Shown here: positions 1 to 6,429 of the stretch, piece after piece
Layout of the letters: each line of letters opens with the position of its first letter
Numbering within the stretch: the stretch's first letter is position 1
IMG/VR virus record: IMGVR_UViG_3300042987_004038
Location: 1-64,000 of that record
Origin: a virus
Strand: one strand, 5' to 3'
DNA: 64,000 nt
Notes under the pieces: generated by a model
The model's database searches: none
Told to the model about the DNA's origin: nothing
The model's input: the letters and a program-made list of their open reading frames with translations, nothing else
Translations under genes and position numbers: made by a program

Positions 1-1
1 C

Positions 2-424
2 GGTGAGACTCACGTTCCGACGCTGCTGAAGAACTGCGACAAGCTCCGGGCCGCCAATCCGGGCAAGTCCTTCTTCCTCTTCGTCGACAGCCTCCAGTGC
101 ATGGACGACGGCCACTACCCGGACGGCCAGACCAACAGCAAGTCGGCCGAGCGGTCCCTGGCCCTGATGACCGACTGGGCGAAGGCGAACTTCACCAATC
201 CGGTCGTCATCGGACAGGTCACGAAGGGCGGACAGTTCCAGGGGTCCAACACCCTGAAGCACATGGTGGACACGATGATCCATCTGTCGATCGAGCGGAA
301 GGACCCGGACTTCTCGGGCTGCCGAATCCTCGAGACCGTCAAGAACCGGTTCGGAAGCTCCGGGTCCAAGGCCTACCTTGGTCTGACGGAGTCCGGCTTC
401 AAGATGGTCGGCCTCGTGAGCTGA
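2..424 (+). CDS. RadA/Sms-like RecA-family ATPase, 3' part
   Basis: The reading frame is open from base 2 and the start lies outside the window; 140 residues are seen. They match the second half of a RadA/Sms ATPase core: a Walker B strand (FFLFVDSLQ), then a loop of the type IGQVTKGGQ...LKHMVDT, then the RadA signature KNRFG as VKNRFGSS, ending LTESGF. RadA helps branch migration in recombination, and phage copies are thought to act in replication and recombination. The Lon-like C-terminal domain of bacterial RadA is absent, as the frame stops soon after the ATPase core. The N-terminal zinc finger and Walker A cannot be seen. Family assignment is firm; the exact role is inferred. Confidence 0.85.
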   Translation, partial: GETHVPTLLKNCDKLRAANPGKSFFLFVDSLQCMDDGHYPDGQTNSKSAERSLALMTDWAKANFTNPVVIGQVTKGGQFQGSNTLKHMVDTMIHLSIERKDPDFSGCRILETVKNRFGSSGSKAYLGLTESGFKMVGLVS

Positions 425-431
425 CATCCTG

Positions 432-461
432 GGCCCCGCCCGCCTCGTGTGTGGCGGGGCC
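432..461 (+). terminator. Hairpin terminator overlapping a promoter
   Basis: GGCCCCGCC and GGCGGGGCC form a 9-bp stem with a 12-nt loop just after the RadA-like stop codon. There is no clear T-run. The -35 element of the next promoter (446-451) lies in the loop. Confidence 0.6.
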
Positions 462-474
462 ACCGTGTTATGAT
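446..474 (+). promoter_or_regulatory. CGTGCG-class promoter for 493 array
   Basis: CGTGTG, 17-bp spacer, TATGAT. It differs by one base from the common -35. Confidence 0.7.
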
Positions 475-492
475 GGGGGCATGGAGGCGGTC

Positions 493-672
493 ATGAAGCC
501 TGGTGATCTCGTCCGCATCAACTACGGTGCGCCCCAGTTCCGCGATGAGCTCCACGGCCAGATCGGCATCATCATCAGGCACATCGTTGGATACTCCTAC
601 GCTGTCTTTGTCGGAGGACAGTGTGTCCACTTCCACAAGCATGTCCTGGAGCCTGTCAATGAAAGCGGGTGA
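493..672 (+). CDS. Small GDLV-family protein, array member 1
   Basis: 59 residues beginning MKPGDLVRI. ATG 493 is chosen over ATG 481 because GGAGGCGG lies just before it and because the product then starts like its neighbours. The K-P/A-G-D-L-V start followed by short beta strands resembles the opening of SH3-like/KOW-type small barrels, but no function is known. It is first in a run of overlapping small genes and ends 14 nt inside the next one, so translation is probably coupled. Confidence 0.8.
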   Translation: MKPGDLVRINYGAPQFRDELHGQIGIIIRHIVGYSYAVFVGGQCVHFHKHVLEPVNESG

Positions 673-838
673 TCTCGTGCGTTGCAAGATCTGGGGCAAG
701 ACGGGCCTCATCCTCGTCGCCCCGAAGAGCCACGGTTACGACAATCGCCCAGGCAAGCTCCTCAAGGTGCTTTGGTCGGATGGCACTCAAGCCATGGAGC
801 ATATCAACAACGTGGAGGTCATCAGTGAAGCCGGGTGA
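659..838 (+). CDS. Small GDLV-family protein, array member 2
   Basis: 59 residues, MKAGDLVRCKIWGKTG start. It overlaps both the preceding and the following gene by 14 nt, so the ribosome probably re-initiates. Within the overlap the stop of one gene and the KxGD codons of the next share sequence, which gives the array its regular look. Function unknown; the predicted short beta strands fit an SH3-like fold. Confidence 0.8.
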   Translation: MKAGDLVRCKIWGKTGLILVAPKSHGYDNRPGKLLKVLWSDGTQAMEHINNVEVISEAG

Positions 839-1034
839 TCTGGTCGCAACCTACAAGTCTGAATGGTTCATCATCGACAAGGGCGAGCGGTGGGTGACGC
901 TGCCCGAGGATGATACACTGATCGTGCTTGATGCGAGGTATCATCTCCGTGCGGTCCATCCCATCCACGGGCCGGGTCACTTCCCAGGGATCAATCCCGA
1001 ATACAAGGCGCGGGTGATCAATGCAGCCGGGTGA
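825..1034 (+). CDS. Small GDLV-family protein, array member 3
   Basis: 69 residues from a GTG start giving VKPGDLVATYKSEW. The GTG is chosen because it places the conserved PGDLV at residues 3-7, as in the other members. The C-terminal half (histidine- and proline-containing, GPGHFPGINPEY) is not shared with the neighbours. Function unknown. Confidence 0.78.
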   Translation: MKPGDLVATYKSEWFIIDKGERWVTLPEDDTLIVLDARYHLRAVHPIHGPGHFPGINPEYKARVINAAG

Positions 1035-1215
1035 CCTCGTCCGGTTCTGGACGTCCATCAACGGCTGGGAGCACGCGCTCATCCTCGAGTTCGTGCCGCA
1101 CATGCAGGACGGACTGGAGGCGCTGGTCCTCAGAGCTGATGGGCGACAGGTGTTCAAACGACCCGACGACCTGGAGGTGGTGCGTGAAGAAAGAAGTGCC
1201 CACGCTGGTGGGTGA
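1021..1215 (+). CDS. Small GDLV-family protein, array member 4
   Basis: 64 residues, MQPGDLVRFW start. It overlaps the previous gene by 14 nt and runs 32 nt into the next gene. After the shared N-terminus it has an alternating hydrophobic pattern (HALILEFVPH, EALVLRADG) that fits a small barrel. Function unknown. Confidence 0.78.
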   Translation: MQPGDLVRFWTSINGWEHALILEFVPHMQDGLEALVLRADGRQVFKRPDDLEVVREERSAHAGG

Positions 1216-1444
1216 GCTCTACACCGTCCATGCCCCGATCTCGGGCTACTGCTACGCGTGGCCCCCAGGCGGTGTGTCGGTCGACCTCAAGCACGGCGAC
1301 AAGGTGCTCTACCTGGGCAAGGATCTGACGCAGAGCGCACAGCGGAACCAGCCCATCTGCGCGGTCCTCACCCACAAGGGGCGCCTCTTCATGGACCAGC
1401 GGTGGCTGGCACACGTGCCCGCTGCGGGCGATGGTGTAGAATAG
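1184..1444 (+). CDS. Small protein, diverged array member 5
   Basis: 86 residues from GTG (VKKEVPTLVGELYTVHAP). The GDLV signature is replaced by VGELY, and an internal HGDKVLYLGKD repeats the GD-hydrophobic pattern. Its start lies inside the preceding gene, so it is probably translated from the same message. The last codons overlap the promoter at 1414-1442. Function unknown. Confidence 0.7.
   Translation: MKKEVPTLVGELYTVHAPISGYCYAWPPGGVSVDLKHGDKVLYLGKDLTQSAQRNQPICAVLTHKGRLFMDQRWLAHVPAAGDGVE
1414..1442 (+). promoter_or_regulatory. CGTGCG-class promoter for 1458
   Basis: CGTGCC, 17-bp spacer, TAGAAT with an upstream TG. It lies within the 3' end of the preceding gene. Confidence 0.7.
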
Positions 1445-1457
1445 GGAAGCGGAGGCA

Positions 1458-1670
1458 ATGATGCACAGCTGGCAGTCTGGTGATCTCGTCCAGATCAAGC
1501 GGGGCGTCACGGGCACAGGTGACGTTGGGATGGTCGTCGGCCCCTCGGTGGCGTTCTACATGAACTCAAGCGTGACGCTGCTTGCTGTCCTCTTCAGCGA
1601 CGGCATGCGTTCAGTCCACCCAGGTAACCTGCAGAAGCCGGACGGTAGGACCCGCAGGGCAAGCCGGTGA
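1458..1670 (+). CDS. Small GDLV-family protein, array member 6
   Basis: 70 residues, MMHSWQSGDLVQIKRG. GGAGGC lies just before the paired ATGs, and either may be used. Here GDLV sits at residues 8-11, with a short N-terminal extension compared with the other members. A GxVGMVVGPS segment and LLAVLFSDG follow. The stop overlaps the GTG of the next gene by 4 nt. Confidence 0.75.
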   Translation: MMHSWQSGDLVQIKRGVTGTGDVGMVVGPSVAFYMNSSVTLLAVLFSDGMRSVHPGNLQKPDGRTRRASR

Positions 1671-1879
1671 AGAAGGGCGACCTCGTACAGATCCGTGTCG
1701 GGTGCGGTGACGAGGGCCGTGTCGGTGTCCTAATGCATGATGCCGGGACGCCCTTCACCCACTGCATGGTGCTCTTCCCAGAGGGTATGATGGGGATTAA
1801 CAGGTACTGGCTAGATGTGCTCGACACCCGTGCAAGGGACGACTCGCGTGATATGATAAGCATACCCAAGGAGGCATGA
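1667..1879 (+). CDS. Small GDLV-family protein, array member 7
   Basis: 70 residues from GTG with a GTGA overlap, starting VKKGDLVQIRVG. The central part (RVGVLMHDAG, HCMVLFPEGMMGI) parallels member 6 (GMVVG, LLAVLFSDGM), so members 6 and 7 look like a recent tandem duplication that has diverged. Function unknown. Confidence 0.75.
   Translation: MKKGDLVQIRVGCGDEGRVGVLMHDAGTPFTHCMVLFPEGMMGINRYWLDVLDTRARDDSRDMISIPKEA
1829..1857 (+). promoter_or_regulatory. CGTGCG-class promoter for 1876
   Basis: CGTGCA, 17-bp spacer, TATGAT. It lies inside the previous gene. Confidence 0.7.
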
Positions 1880-2595
1880 TGGAAGGTTGGGATCTCGAGA
1901 AGGTGAAGGAGCTGAAGGCGCAGTACGAGGCTGCGGGTGTCACCTCGACCTCGTCCTACCACTTCCTCAGCTCGATCGTGCAGGCGGGCACACCGCCCCG
2001 CGGCCGTGGGATCGGGTGGCTCCAGCAGCTCCTTGCCCAGGGATCTCCGGGCGACATCAGGTCTGTGATTGCCAGGGCGGAGCACCTTCACAAGGAGGTC
2101 TTCACCGCCGACCTCGAGCGGATCATCCAGATGATCAAGAGCAGCGGGCGGGTCGAGAAGTGGCAGCACGAGAAGATCGACGCGGTTGAGGCTGCGCTCG
2201 AGAAGGGATGGATCGAGGTGACGCCTGAACAGCTCACTGTCCTGCGGCAGATTCAGGAGGTCGCCAAAGGCCGCCACACCTGGTGGATGAATCGCGCTGC
2301 TCAGCACCGCAGGTTCATGCTCATCTACGGCGGCCTGTCCCAGAGCAACCGCATGCTGCAGGCCGACTTTGACTTTGTCACCGAGCTCTTCGGTCCCGCC
2401 TACCGTGAGCTCACCAAGCCAAGCTTCGCTGAGGGTGACCTCGTGAGGGTGAAGAGCCGGATGCCCCAGGTGATCCTGGGCGTGGTCACCTCCCCGCCCA
2501 GGGTGGTTGGTGATGATATCTGCTACGACATTCTCGCGGGTGACGTGGGCATCATCCCAGTGGCTCGGGACAAGCTCCTGAAGAGGCTCAAGTGA
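1876..2595 (+). CDS. Helical protein with C-terminal GDLV domain
   Basis: 239 residues behind a strong AAGGAGGC site; ATG 1879 is an alternative start. Residues 1 to about 185 are mostly helical, with many charged residues and no recognised motif. The last 55 residues contain EGDLVRVKSRMPQVILGV, the same signature as the short array proteins. The gene therefore looks like a fusion of a helical domain to one GDLV unit, which suggests that the unit is an autonomous domain. The stop overlaps the next start by 4 nt. Confidence 0.75.
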   Translation: MMEGWDLEKVKELKAQYEAAGVTSTSSYHFLSSIVQAGTPPRGRGIGWLQQLLAQGSPGDIRSVIARAEHLHKEVFTADLERIIQMIKSSGRVEKWQHEKIDAVEAALEKGWIEVTPEQLTVLRQIQEVAKGRHTWWMNRAAQHRRFMLIYGGLSQSNRMLQADFDFVTELFGPAYRELTKPSFAEGDLVRVKSRMPQVILGVVTSPPRVVGDDICYDILAGDVGIIPVARDKLLKRLK

Positions 2596-2861
2596 AAGAG
2601 GGTGCGCTGGTCTGGTTCGAGCTCCACCGCAATGAGTGGCACCCGGGGGTCGTGATCGGTTACCGCCCGCAGGTGCATGGCGGAAGCAGGTCGCAGTCAT
2701 ACTGGGAGGGATCCTACCGTGTGAATGAGTTCGTGACTGAGCCCATCCGCGGCTCGTGCCTCGTCCAGCTCCTCGACGGCGAGGGTGTAGGCTGGGTGGA
2801 CGAGCGGAGCCTCAGAACGCCAGAGGAGCACGAGATGGCGAGCGCCCAGGGTGCGAGCTAG
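2592..2861 (+). CDS. Small GDLV-like protein, array end
   Basis: 89 residues from GTG in a GTGA overlap, starting VKEGALVWFELHRNEW. The motif is changed from GDLV to GALV. An internal GSCLVQLLDGEGVGWVDE resembles the second half of the other members. It is the last gene of the array and its 3' end runs into the GCGCCC repeat zone. Function unknown. Confidence 0.7.
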   Translation: MKEGALVWFELHRNEWHPGVVIGYRPQVHGGSRSQSYWEGSYRVNEFVTEPIRGSCLVQLLDGEGVGWVDERSLRTPEEHEMASAQGAS

Positions 2862-2951
2862 CGAGCGCTCAGCTTCTGCGCGATATCAAGCGCCCAGGGC
2901 ACTCGCTGTCTAGCGCCCGCCATCTTGCGCCCAGCATCTTGCGCCCGTGCG
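2842..2951. repeat. GCGCCC repeat cluster A
   Basis: Five copies of a short unit with core GCGCCC, several extended to AGCGCCC-A/G-GC and separated by AT-containing spacers such as CATCTT. The last copy merges with the -35 of the following promoter (GCGCCCGTGCG). The stretch AGCGCCCGCCATCT recurs exactly in cluster B at 6300-6388. Confidence 0.65.
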
Positions 2952-2975
2952 CAGCGGGTTAATGCCTGTTACAAT
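2946..2975 (+). promoter_or_regulatory. CGTGCG-class promoter for 3001
   Basis: CGTGCG and TACAAT with an 18-bp spacer, one of only two copies with 18 bp. Confidence 0.7.
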
Positions 2976-3000
2976 CTAAGGGCAAGGAGGCATAAACCAT

Positions 3001-3252
3001 ATGGGGCAGTGGTCAACCGGTTCCCAGGCGCGCACTGGCTCATTCTCTGAGCCCGCGGGCGGCGGCATCGCCGATGCCTCCAATGACGGCTACTACCACG
3101 TCTGGTTCTGGCCGGGCGGGAAGTCTGAATGTGAGTGCGCCGCCTTCCGGGTCTTCGGCAAGGGGTGCAAGCACATCACCGCGGTGAAGGAGTCGATCCG
3201 CAAGGGAGCCCCAGCTGAGGGGGTGATCTCCTTCTTCGGCGGCAGCAAGTGA
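3001..3252 (+). CDS. SWIM-type zinc finger small protein
   Basis: 83 residues. CECAAFRVFGKGCKH at about residues 40-54 fits the SWIM zinc finger pattern CxC...CxH. SWIM fingers bind DNA or protein partners; here the finger stands almost alone, so it may be an adaptor. The glycine- and serine-rich N-terminus looks flexible. A GGAGG lies 12-14 nt upstream, an unusually wide spacing. Confidence 0.7.
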   Translation: MGQWSTGSQARTGSFSEPAGGGIADASNDGYYHVWFWPGGKSECECAAFRVFGKGCKHITAVKESIRKGAPAEGVISFFGGSK

Positions 3253-3531
3253 CGGGAAGGGCCGCGATTCAGACGCGGCCGATCGGATCACTCAGCTTTC
3301 AGCGCAGGGCGTCAGCTGCAGTCCCTCTGACGTCATCGTCAGCCTCGAGCTCACCCTTCCGCTGCCGCCACCGCAGCTCGCTCTTGACGGTCCCCTTGAA
3401 GGGTGACCTCTCTTCAGCACCTCTTCAGAAGGGCAGCTTGAAGTTGGCTAGTTTCGATGGCCCCTCCATCCTAGCCCCTGCGACCGAAGCCCGCACGACG
3501 GGCAGCTCGCCCACCGCCGCAGCTCGACACC
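3253..3531. other. Gene-free interval
   Basis: No convincing gene in about 280 nt (340 nt to the next ATG). A perfect hairpin (GGCCGCG, 7-nt loop, CGCGGCC, 3260-3280) follows the stop codon without a T-run. The rest is GC-rich with recurring CAGCTC and AGGGCAGCT words. The plus-strand frame across it is serine- and proline-rich and looks spurious. Confidence 0.5.
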
Positions 3532-3561
3532 CGTGCAAACCGCCCACCCCCATGGTATGAT
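3532..3561 (+). promoter_or_regulatory. CGTGCG-class promoter for 3592
   Basis: CGTGCA, 18-bp spacer, TATGAT with upstream TGG. Confidence 0.7.
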
Positions 3562-3591
3562 GGGCGGGCAACCAACCACACTGGAGAGACA

Positions 3592-3810
3592 ATGACCCCG
3601 ACCCCGTTCGAACAGGCAGCCCGCAACGGTGCCACCCTCTACGGCAACATGATCGCAGCCTACAGCGTGAACGCCCAGATCCACCAGCTCATGCAGGAGG
3701 AGGCTGAGCTCAACCGCCAGGGCGGCGGCGCTCCCGGATACTACGAGGTCGCCTCGATCGGCCTTCGCTGGTCTGAACTTACCACCGCTTTCACCTACGG
3801 GGAGGCTTAA
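3592..3810 (+). CDS. Hypothetical helical protein
   Basis: 72 residues, start after GGAGAGACA. Mostly helical (NAQIHQLMQEEAELNRQ), then a glycine stretch and aromatic residues. It shares a message with the small membrane protein that follows 2 nt later. Not recognised. Confidence 0.65.
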   Translation: MTPTPFEQAARNGATLYGNMIAAYSVNAQIHQLMQEEAELNRQGGGAPGYYEVASIGLRWSELTTAFTYGEA

Positions 3811-3812
3811 TC

Positions 3813-3992
3813 ATGGGACCCATCTCTGCGCTCGCCGCCGTTGCGGGCATCTACACCTCCATGCTCTGGCTCACCGCTCGCCGTCTGAAGCAGGTGACCG
3901 AAGCCTTCGTCCGTCGCGAGGCTGAGATCGATGCGAAGGAGCAGGAGCTCCTCAAGAAGATGCACCAGAGCGCCCGCCCAAACGAGTTCTAA
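3813..3992 (+). CDS. Small membrane-anchored helical protein
   Basis: 59 residues. Residues 4-20 form one hydrophobic span and residues 22-52 a charged helix (RREAEIDAKEQELLKKM) able to form a coiled coil. GGGGAGGC lies 6-8 nt before the ATG. It follows gene 3592 after 2 nt. Function unknown. Confidence 0.65.
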   Translation: MGPISALAAVAGIYTSMLWLTARRLKQVTEAFVRREAEIDAKEQELLKKMHQSARPNEF

Positions 3993-3993
3993 T

Positions 3994-4022
3994 CGTGCGC
4001 GGCCCGGGTGCGGTGATACAAT
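3994..4022 (+). promoter_or_regulatory. CGTGCG-class promoter for 4050
   Basis: CGTGCG, 17 bp, TACAAT; begins 1 nt after the previous stop codon. Confidence 0.75.
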
Positions 4023-4049
4023 GGGCAGGCAACTAACCAAGGAGACAAC

Positions 4050-4214
4050 ATGAACACGATCATCCTCTTCCTCGTCGGCCTCTTCAACGTCGCGAAGGCC
4101 CCCACCCTCGAGGGCCACGTCTACACCGGCGGCCTCGAGGCGGAAGCGATCTACGTCCCGGCCGGCTGGGAAGGACCGGTCGTCGCCCTGCCCCTGGACG
4201 AGACGGTGTTCTAA
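4050..4214 (+). CDS. Small protein with hydrophobic N-terminus
   Basis: 54 residues. The first 17 (MNTIILFLVGLFNVAKA) look like a signal peptide or membrane anchor, followed by an acidic tail. It has its own promoter and an AAGGAGA site. Function unknown. Confidence 0.65.
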   Translation: MNTIILFLVGLFNVAKAPTLEGHVYTGGLEAEAIYVPAGWEGPVVALPLDETVF

Positions 4215-4216
4215 CC

Positions 4217-4245
4217 CGTGCGGGTCCTCCGCAACCTGATACAAT
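4217..4245 (+). promoter_or_regulatory. CGTGCG-class promoter for 4265
   Basis: CGTGCG, 17 bp, TACAAT with upstream TGA. Confidence 0.75.
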
Positions 4246-4264
4246 ATAGGAGCAAGGAGGAATC

Positions 4265-4468
4265 ATGGCACACACGAATCGCCACACGCTGAAGGCCACA
4301 GCGCTGAAGAAGCTTGACACCCTCAGGCTTCTCCGCGGCTTCGATCGAGCTGCCCACTTCGCCGCCGGTGGCACACCGGCCGACTGGCGGGGTGAGCACA
4401 GCGTCCGACCGGACAAGCGGCGGGAATCAAATCGGAAGGCATGCCGGGGTCCGGTCAAGGACCTCTAG
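4265..4468 (+). CDS. Hypothetical small basic protein
   Basis: 67 residues, rich in Arg, Lys and His, with a helical N-terminal half (LKKLDTLRLLRGFDRAAHF). Good AAGGAGGAATC leader. The charge would suit nucleic acid binding, but no family is recognised. Confidence 0.6.
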   Translation: MAHTNRHTLKATALKKLDTLRLLRGFDRAAHFAAGGTPADWRGEHSVRPDKRRESNRKACRGPVKDL

Positions 4469-4521
4469 CACGCCACTCGGAGATGGCACGATCTGGAGAC
4501 CATATCGGCAATGCCGACGGT

Positions 4522-4550
4522 CGTGCGATCCCCTAGTTGCGTGGTAGAAT
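4522..4550 (+). promoter_or_regulatory. CGTGCG-class promoter for 4570
   Basis: CGTGCG, 17 bp, TAGAAT. Confidence 0.75.
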
Positions 4551-4569
4551 AACGGGGCAAGGAGGCACA

Positions 4570-4920
4570 ATGGACTGCAAGCACTGCGGCATCGAGTTCA
4601 ATCCGGACACCCCTCAGAAGCGCTCGGTCGGCGGCCGGATCAACGAGTGCCCGGACTGTGTGGAAGAGCTGGGCACCGAGACAGCGGTCCCCTATGCGGG
4701 GGTCGCGGCGGGCGACGGAAAGGGCGTCGGCGTCACCGTCCTCGCCTTCGGGTCGAACAAGGACCGCGAGGCCTATGTGAAGGCGTGGCGATCCAACAGC
4801 GGACAGAACGTGGGCAAGGCCTGTCAGATGTCCAACAGTAATAGTTACATGGGCAATCTGAAGTTCAAGAAGGTGGGTGAGTCCGGCTCGATCGGAACGA
4901 ACCACAAGGGCCGCCTCTGA
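4570..4920 (+). CDS. Zinc-ribbon-like protein
   Basis: 116 residues. N-terminal CxxC (CKHC) and CxxC (CPDC) pairs at about residues 3-6 and 28-31 form a likely zinc ribbon. The rest carries a YVKAW / NSYMGNLKFKK segment of unknown fold. The ATG after AAGGAGGCACA is used. Function unknown. Confidence 0.7.
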   Translation: MDCKHCGIEFNPDTPQKRSVGGRINECPDCVEELGTETAVPYAGVAAGDGKGVGVTVLAFGSNKDREAYVKAWRSNSGQNVGKACQMSNSNSYMGNLKFKKVGESGSIGTNHKGRL

Positions 4921-4922
4921 CC

Positions 4923-4951
4923 CGTGCGACGGACCGGTGCGGTGGTAGAAT
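4923..4951 (+). promoter_or_regulatory. CGTGCG-class promoter for 4971
   Basis: CGTGCG, 17 bp, TAGAAT; it starts 2 nt after the previous stop. Confidence 0.78.
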
Positions 4952-4970
4952 AACGAAGCAAGGAGGAATC

Positions 4971-5309
4971 ATGGAATACGTCACTCTCACTCGGGTCAAG
5001 GACCCCTCCAAGAACCGCTGGTTGGCGGCTGTCAGCCGAGACTACATGGTCCCGCGGAATGCCACTGTCTTCGCTGGATGGGGCCCCTACGACGACCGAA
5101 TCGCGGTCTGGGTGGGTGAGGACGGCAGGGGATTCGGGGCGATCGACAAGGACCCGGCGGGTTATGTCGAGCTCTCCGCTGCGATTGATCGCGGTGACCT
5201 CGACTTCGAGTCGAACCATCCGGGCGTCGATGAGTACGAGTTCGAGCCAGGCACCTTCGACCCTTCCGATGAGACCATCGAGTTCGAAGTGGGGTCCTCC
5301 CTCTTCTAG
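4971..5309 (+). CDS. Hypothetical acidic protein
   Basis: 112 residues, N-terminal half with alternating hydrophobics (NATVFAGWGPYDDRIAVWVG), C-terminal half strongly acidic. Strong AAGGAGGAATC site. Not recognised. Confidence 0.7.
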   Translation: MEYVTLTRVKDPSKNRWLAAVSRDYMVPRNATVFAGWGPYDDRIAVWVGEDGRGFGAIDKDPAGYVELSAAIDRGDLDFESNHPGVDEYEFEPGTFDPSDETIEFEVGSSLF

Positions 5310-5312
5310 TCT

Positions 5313-5341
5313 CGTGCATCGAGACCGGTCAGTGATAGAAT
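5313..5341 (+). promoter_or_regulatory. CGTGCG-class promoter for 5367
   Basis: CGTGCA, 17 bp, TAGAAT. Confidence 0.72.
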
Positions 5342-5366
5342 AACCAAGCCAACCAAGGAGATAACA

Positions 5367-5594
5367 ATGACCGTCGCTGAACTGATCAAGGAACTTCAGG
5401 CTCTCCCCGGCGACATGAAGGTCCAGGTCCTCGACTCGGAAAGGGGGGATCCCGAGGACATCGTCCAGGTCTCCCGGGGTTCCTGGGGCGGGCCGCTCGA
5501 CGACGACGAGGACCTCGACCTCGACAGCATGATGAACGGCGAGTTCATCCAGGACGACGAGAACGGTCAGATCGCGGTGCTCGTCATCTGGTGA
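5367..5594 (+). CDS. Small phage protein, VAELIKELQALPGD family
   Basis: 75 residues. The start TVAELIKELQALPGDMKVQV is typical of a widespread small phage family of unknown function, and gene 13805 (KISELIAIL...DGDLPVMI) is a likely relative. The middle is acidic (DDDEDLDLD) and it ends with a hydrophobic strand (IAVLVIW). Confidence 0.7.
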   Translation: MTVAELIKELQALPGDMKVQVLDSERGDPEDIVQVSRGSWGGPLDDDEDLDLDSMMNGEFIQDDENGQIAVLVIW

Positions 5595-5597
5595 TCC

Positions 5598-5626
5598 CGT
5601 GCGACGGACCCAGACAGTGATACAAT
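5598..5626 (+). promoter_or_regulatory. CGTGCG-class promoter for 5674
   Basis: CGTGCG, 17 bp, TACAAT. Confidence 0.75.
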
Positions 5627-5673
5627 AATCAAGCAAGGCGGCGGTGATGGACACCGCCCTGGAGGACGGAATC

Positions 5674-5901
5674 ATGGATCAAGACATGGCTCAGCTCGCT
5701 GACATCCTCGTGGATTGGTGCGACATGGATCTCGAAGGTGACAGCTTCGCCGGGGCGAGCTCGACGGTCGTCGCCCAGACGATGGTCAAGTGCCTCGCCT
5801 TCACCCTGTCGCACGATCCGAATGCCCGCGAGGTCCTTGATCGGATCGTCCGCAAAGAGATGGCTGAGATCCGGGCTCGGTTCGAGGAATACGATCGCTG
5901 A
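5674..5901 (+). CDS. Hypothetical helical protein
   Basis: 75 residues. ATG 5674 follows GGAGGACGG; ATG 5647 in the same frame would add nine residues and lies closer to the promoter, so the start is uncertain. The protein is acidic and largely helical (VLDRIVRKEMAEIRARFEE). Function unknown. Confidence 0.65.
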   Translation: MDQDMAQLADILVDWCDMDLEGDSFAGASSTVVAQTMVKCLAFTLSHDPNAREVLDRIVRKEMAEIRARFEEYDR

Positions 5902-5904
5902 TCC

Positions 5905-5933
5905 CGTGCGAATGAACGGGAACCTGGTACAAT
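5905..5933 (+). promoter_or_regulatory. CGTGCG-class promoter for 5974
   Basis: CGTGCG, 17 bp, TACAAT; the 40-nt leader that follows is rich in CAA. Confidence 0.75.
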
Positions 5934-5973
5934 AATCAAGCCAATCACGGCAACAAACGAAAGGAAGGAAACA

Positions 5974-6297
5974 ATGGCCAAGGACATCAAGATCTCTGAC
6001 GTGACGGTGGTGGACGGAAAGGCGGTGGTCTTCGGCACGGTCGGTGACCAGTCGTTCCAGGCCTCCCAGCTCCAGTGGGGCGGCAAGGTCCTCATGCACG
6101 TCACCGGTGGGGACTTCGATCGTGGGACCCGGATCGCCATCGGACATGCGGCCAAGAAGGCCGTCCGTTCCCAGGGCATCGACCTCACCCCGGCCCCCCT
6201 CAAGCGCCCCCGGAAGGCGAAGGAGGCTGAGGTGGTCGCTTCGGAAGAGCCGGTGGTCCTCGCTGAGGTGACCTTTGAGGCGCAGATCGAGGGCTGA
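5974..6297 (+). CDS. MAKDI-family protein, copy 1
   Basis: 107 residues, one of three paralogues (also 7566 and 12947). The conserved core is a beta-rich N-terminus, then LQWGGKVLMHVTGGDFDRGT at about residues 33-52 and a basic KRPRKAKEAE stretch. The C-terminal tail is variable. All three genes have the same C/A-rich leader between promoter and start, which suggests strong translation. The basic PLKRPRKA segment may bind nucleic acid. Function unknown. Confidence 0.75.
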   Translation: MAKDIKISDVTVVDGKAVVFGTVGDQSFQASQLQWGGKVLMHVTGGDFDRGTRIAIGHAAKKAVRSQGIDLTPAPLKRPRKAKEAEVVASEEPVVLAEVTFEAQIEG

Positions 6298-6299
6298 GC

Positions 6300-6388
6300 C
6301 CTTCAGGGCTAGGTGGGCGCTGGACATCCAGCGCTCATCTCGCGCCCAACTTATCGAGCGCCCGCCATCTAGCGCCCAGCTTCGTGCG
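6300..6388. repeat. GCGCCC repeat cluster B
   Basis: A non-coding stretch with GGGCGCT (inverted), CAGCGCTC, CGCGCCCAAC, GAGCGCCCGCCATCT and AGCGCCCAGC, ending in CTTCGTGCG, which is the -35 of the next promoter. It shares AGCGCCCGCCATCT with cluster A. Confidence 0.65.
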
Positions 6389-6411
6389 CAGCGAATGGCC
6401 CGTGATACGAT
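6383..6411 (+). promoter_or_regulatory. CGTGCG-class promoter for 6430
   Basis: CGTGCG, 17 bp, TACGAT. Confidence 0.72.
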
Positions 6412-6429
6412 GAACAAGCAACGGAGGCA

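Noticed and set aside
1594-2700. Long minus-strand open frame (368 codons), with similar ones at 5629-6762 and 6831-7892
   Set aside because: They run antisense to several plus-strand genes with good ribosome sites, and their products are Arg/His/Leu/Asp-biased without motifs; GC-rich DNA yields such frames by chance.
2842-2951. GCGCCC repeats as a CRISPR array
   Set aside because: The units are far too short and irregularly spaced, and no cas genes are near.
3249-3560. 103-codon plus-strand frame in the gap after the SWIM gene
   Set aside because: Low-complexity Ser/Pro/Arg product, no ribosome site, and it runs through a promoter.
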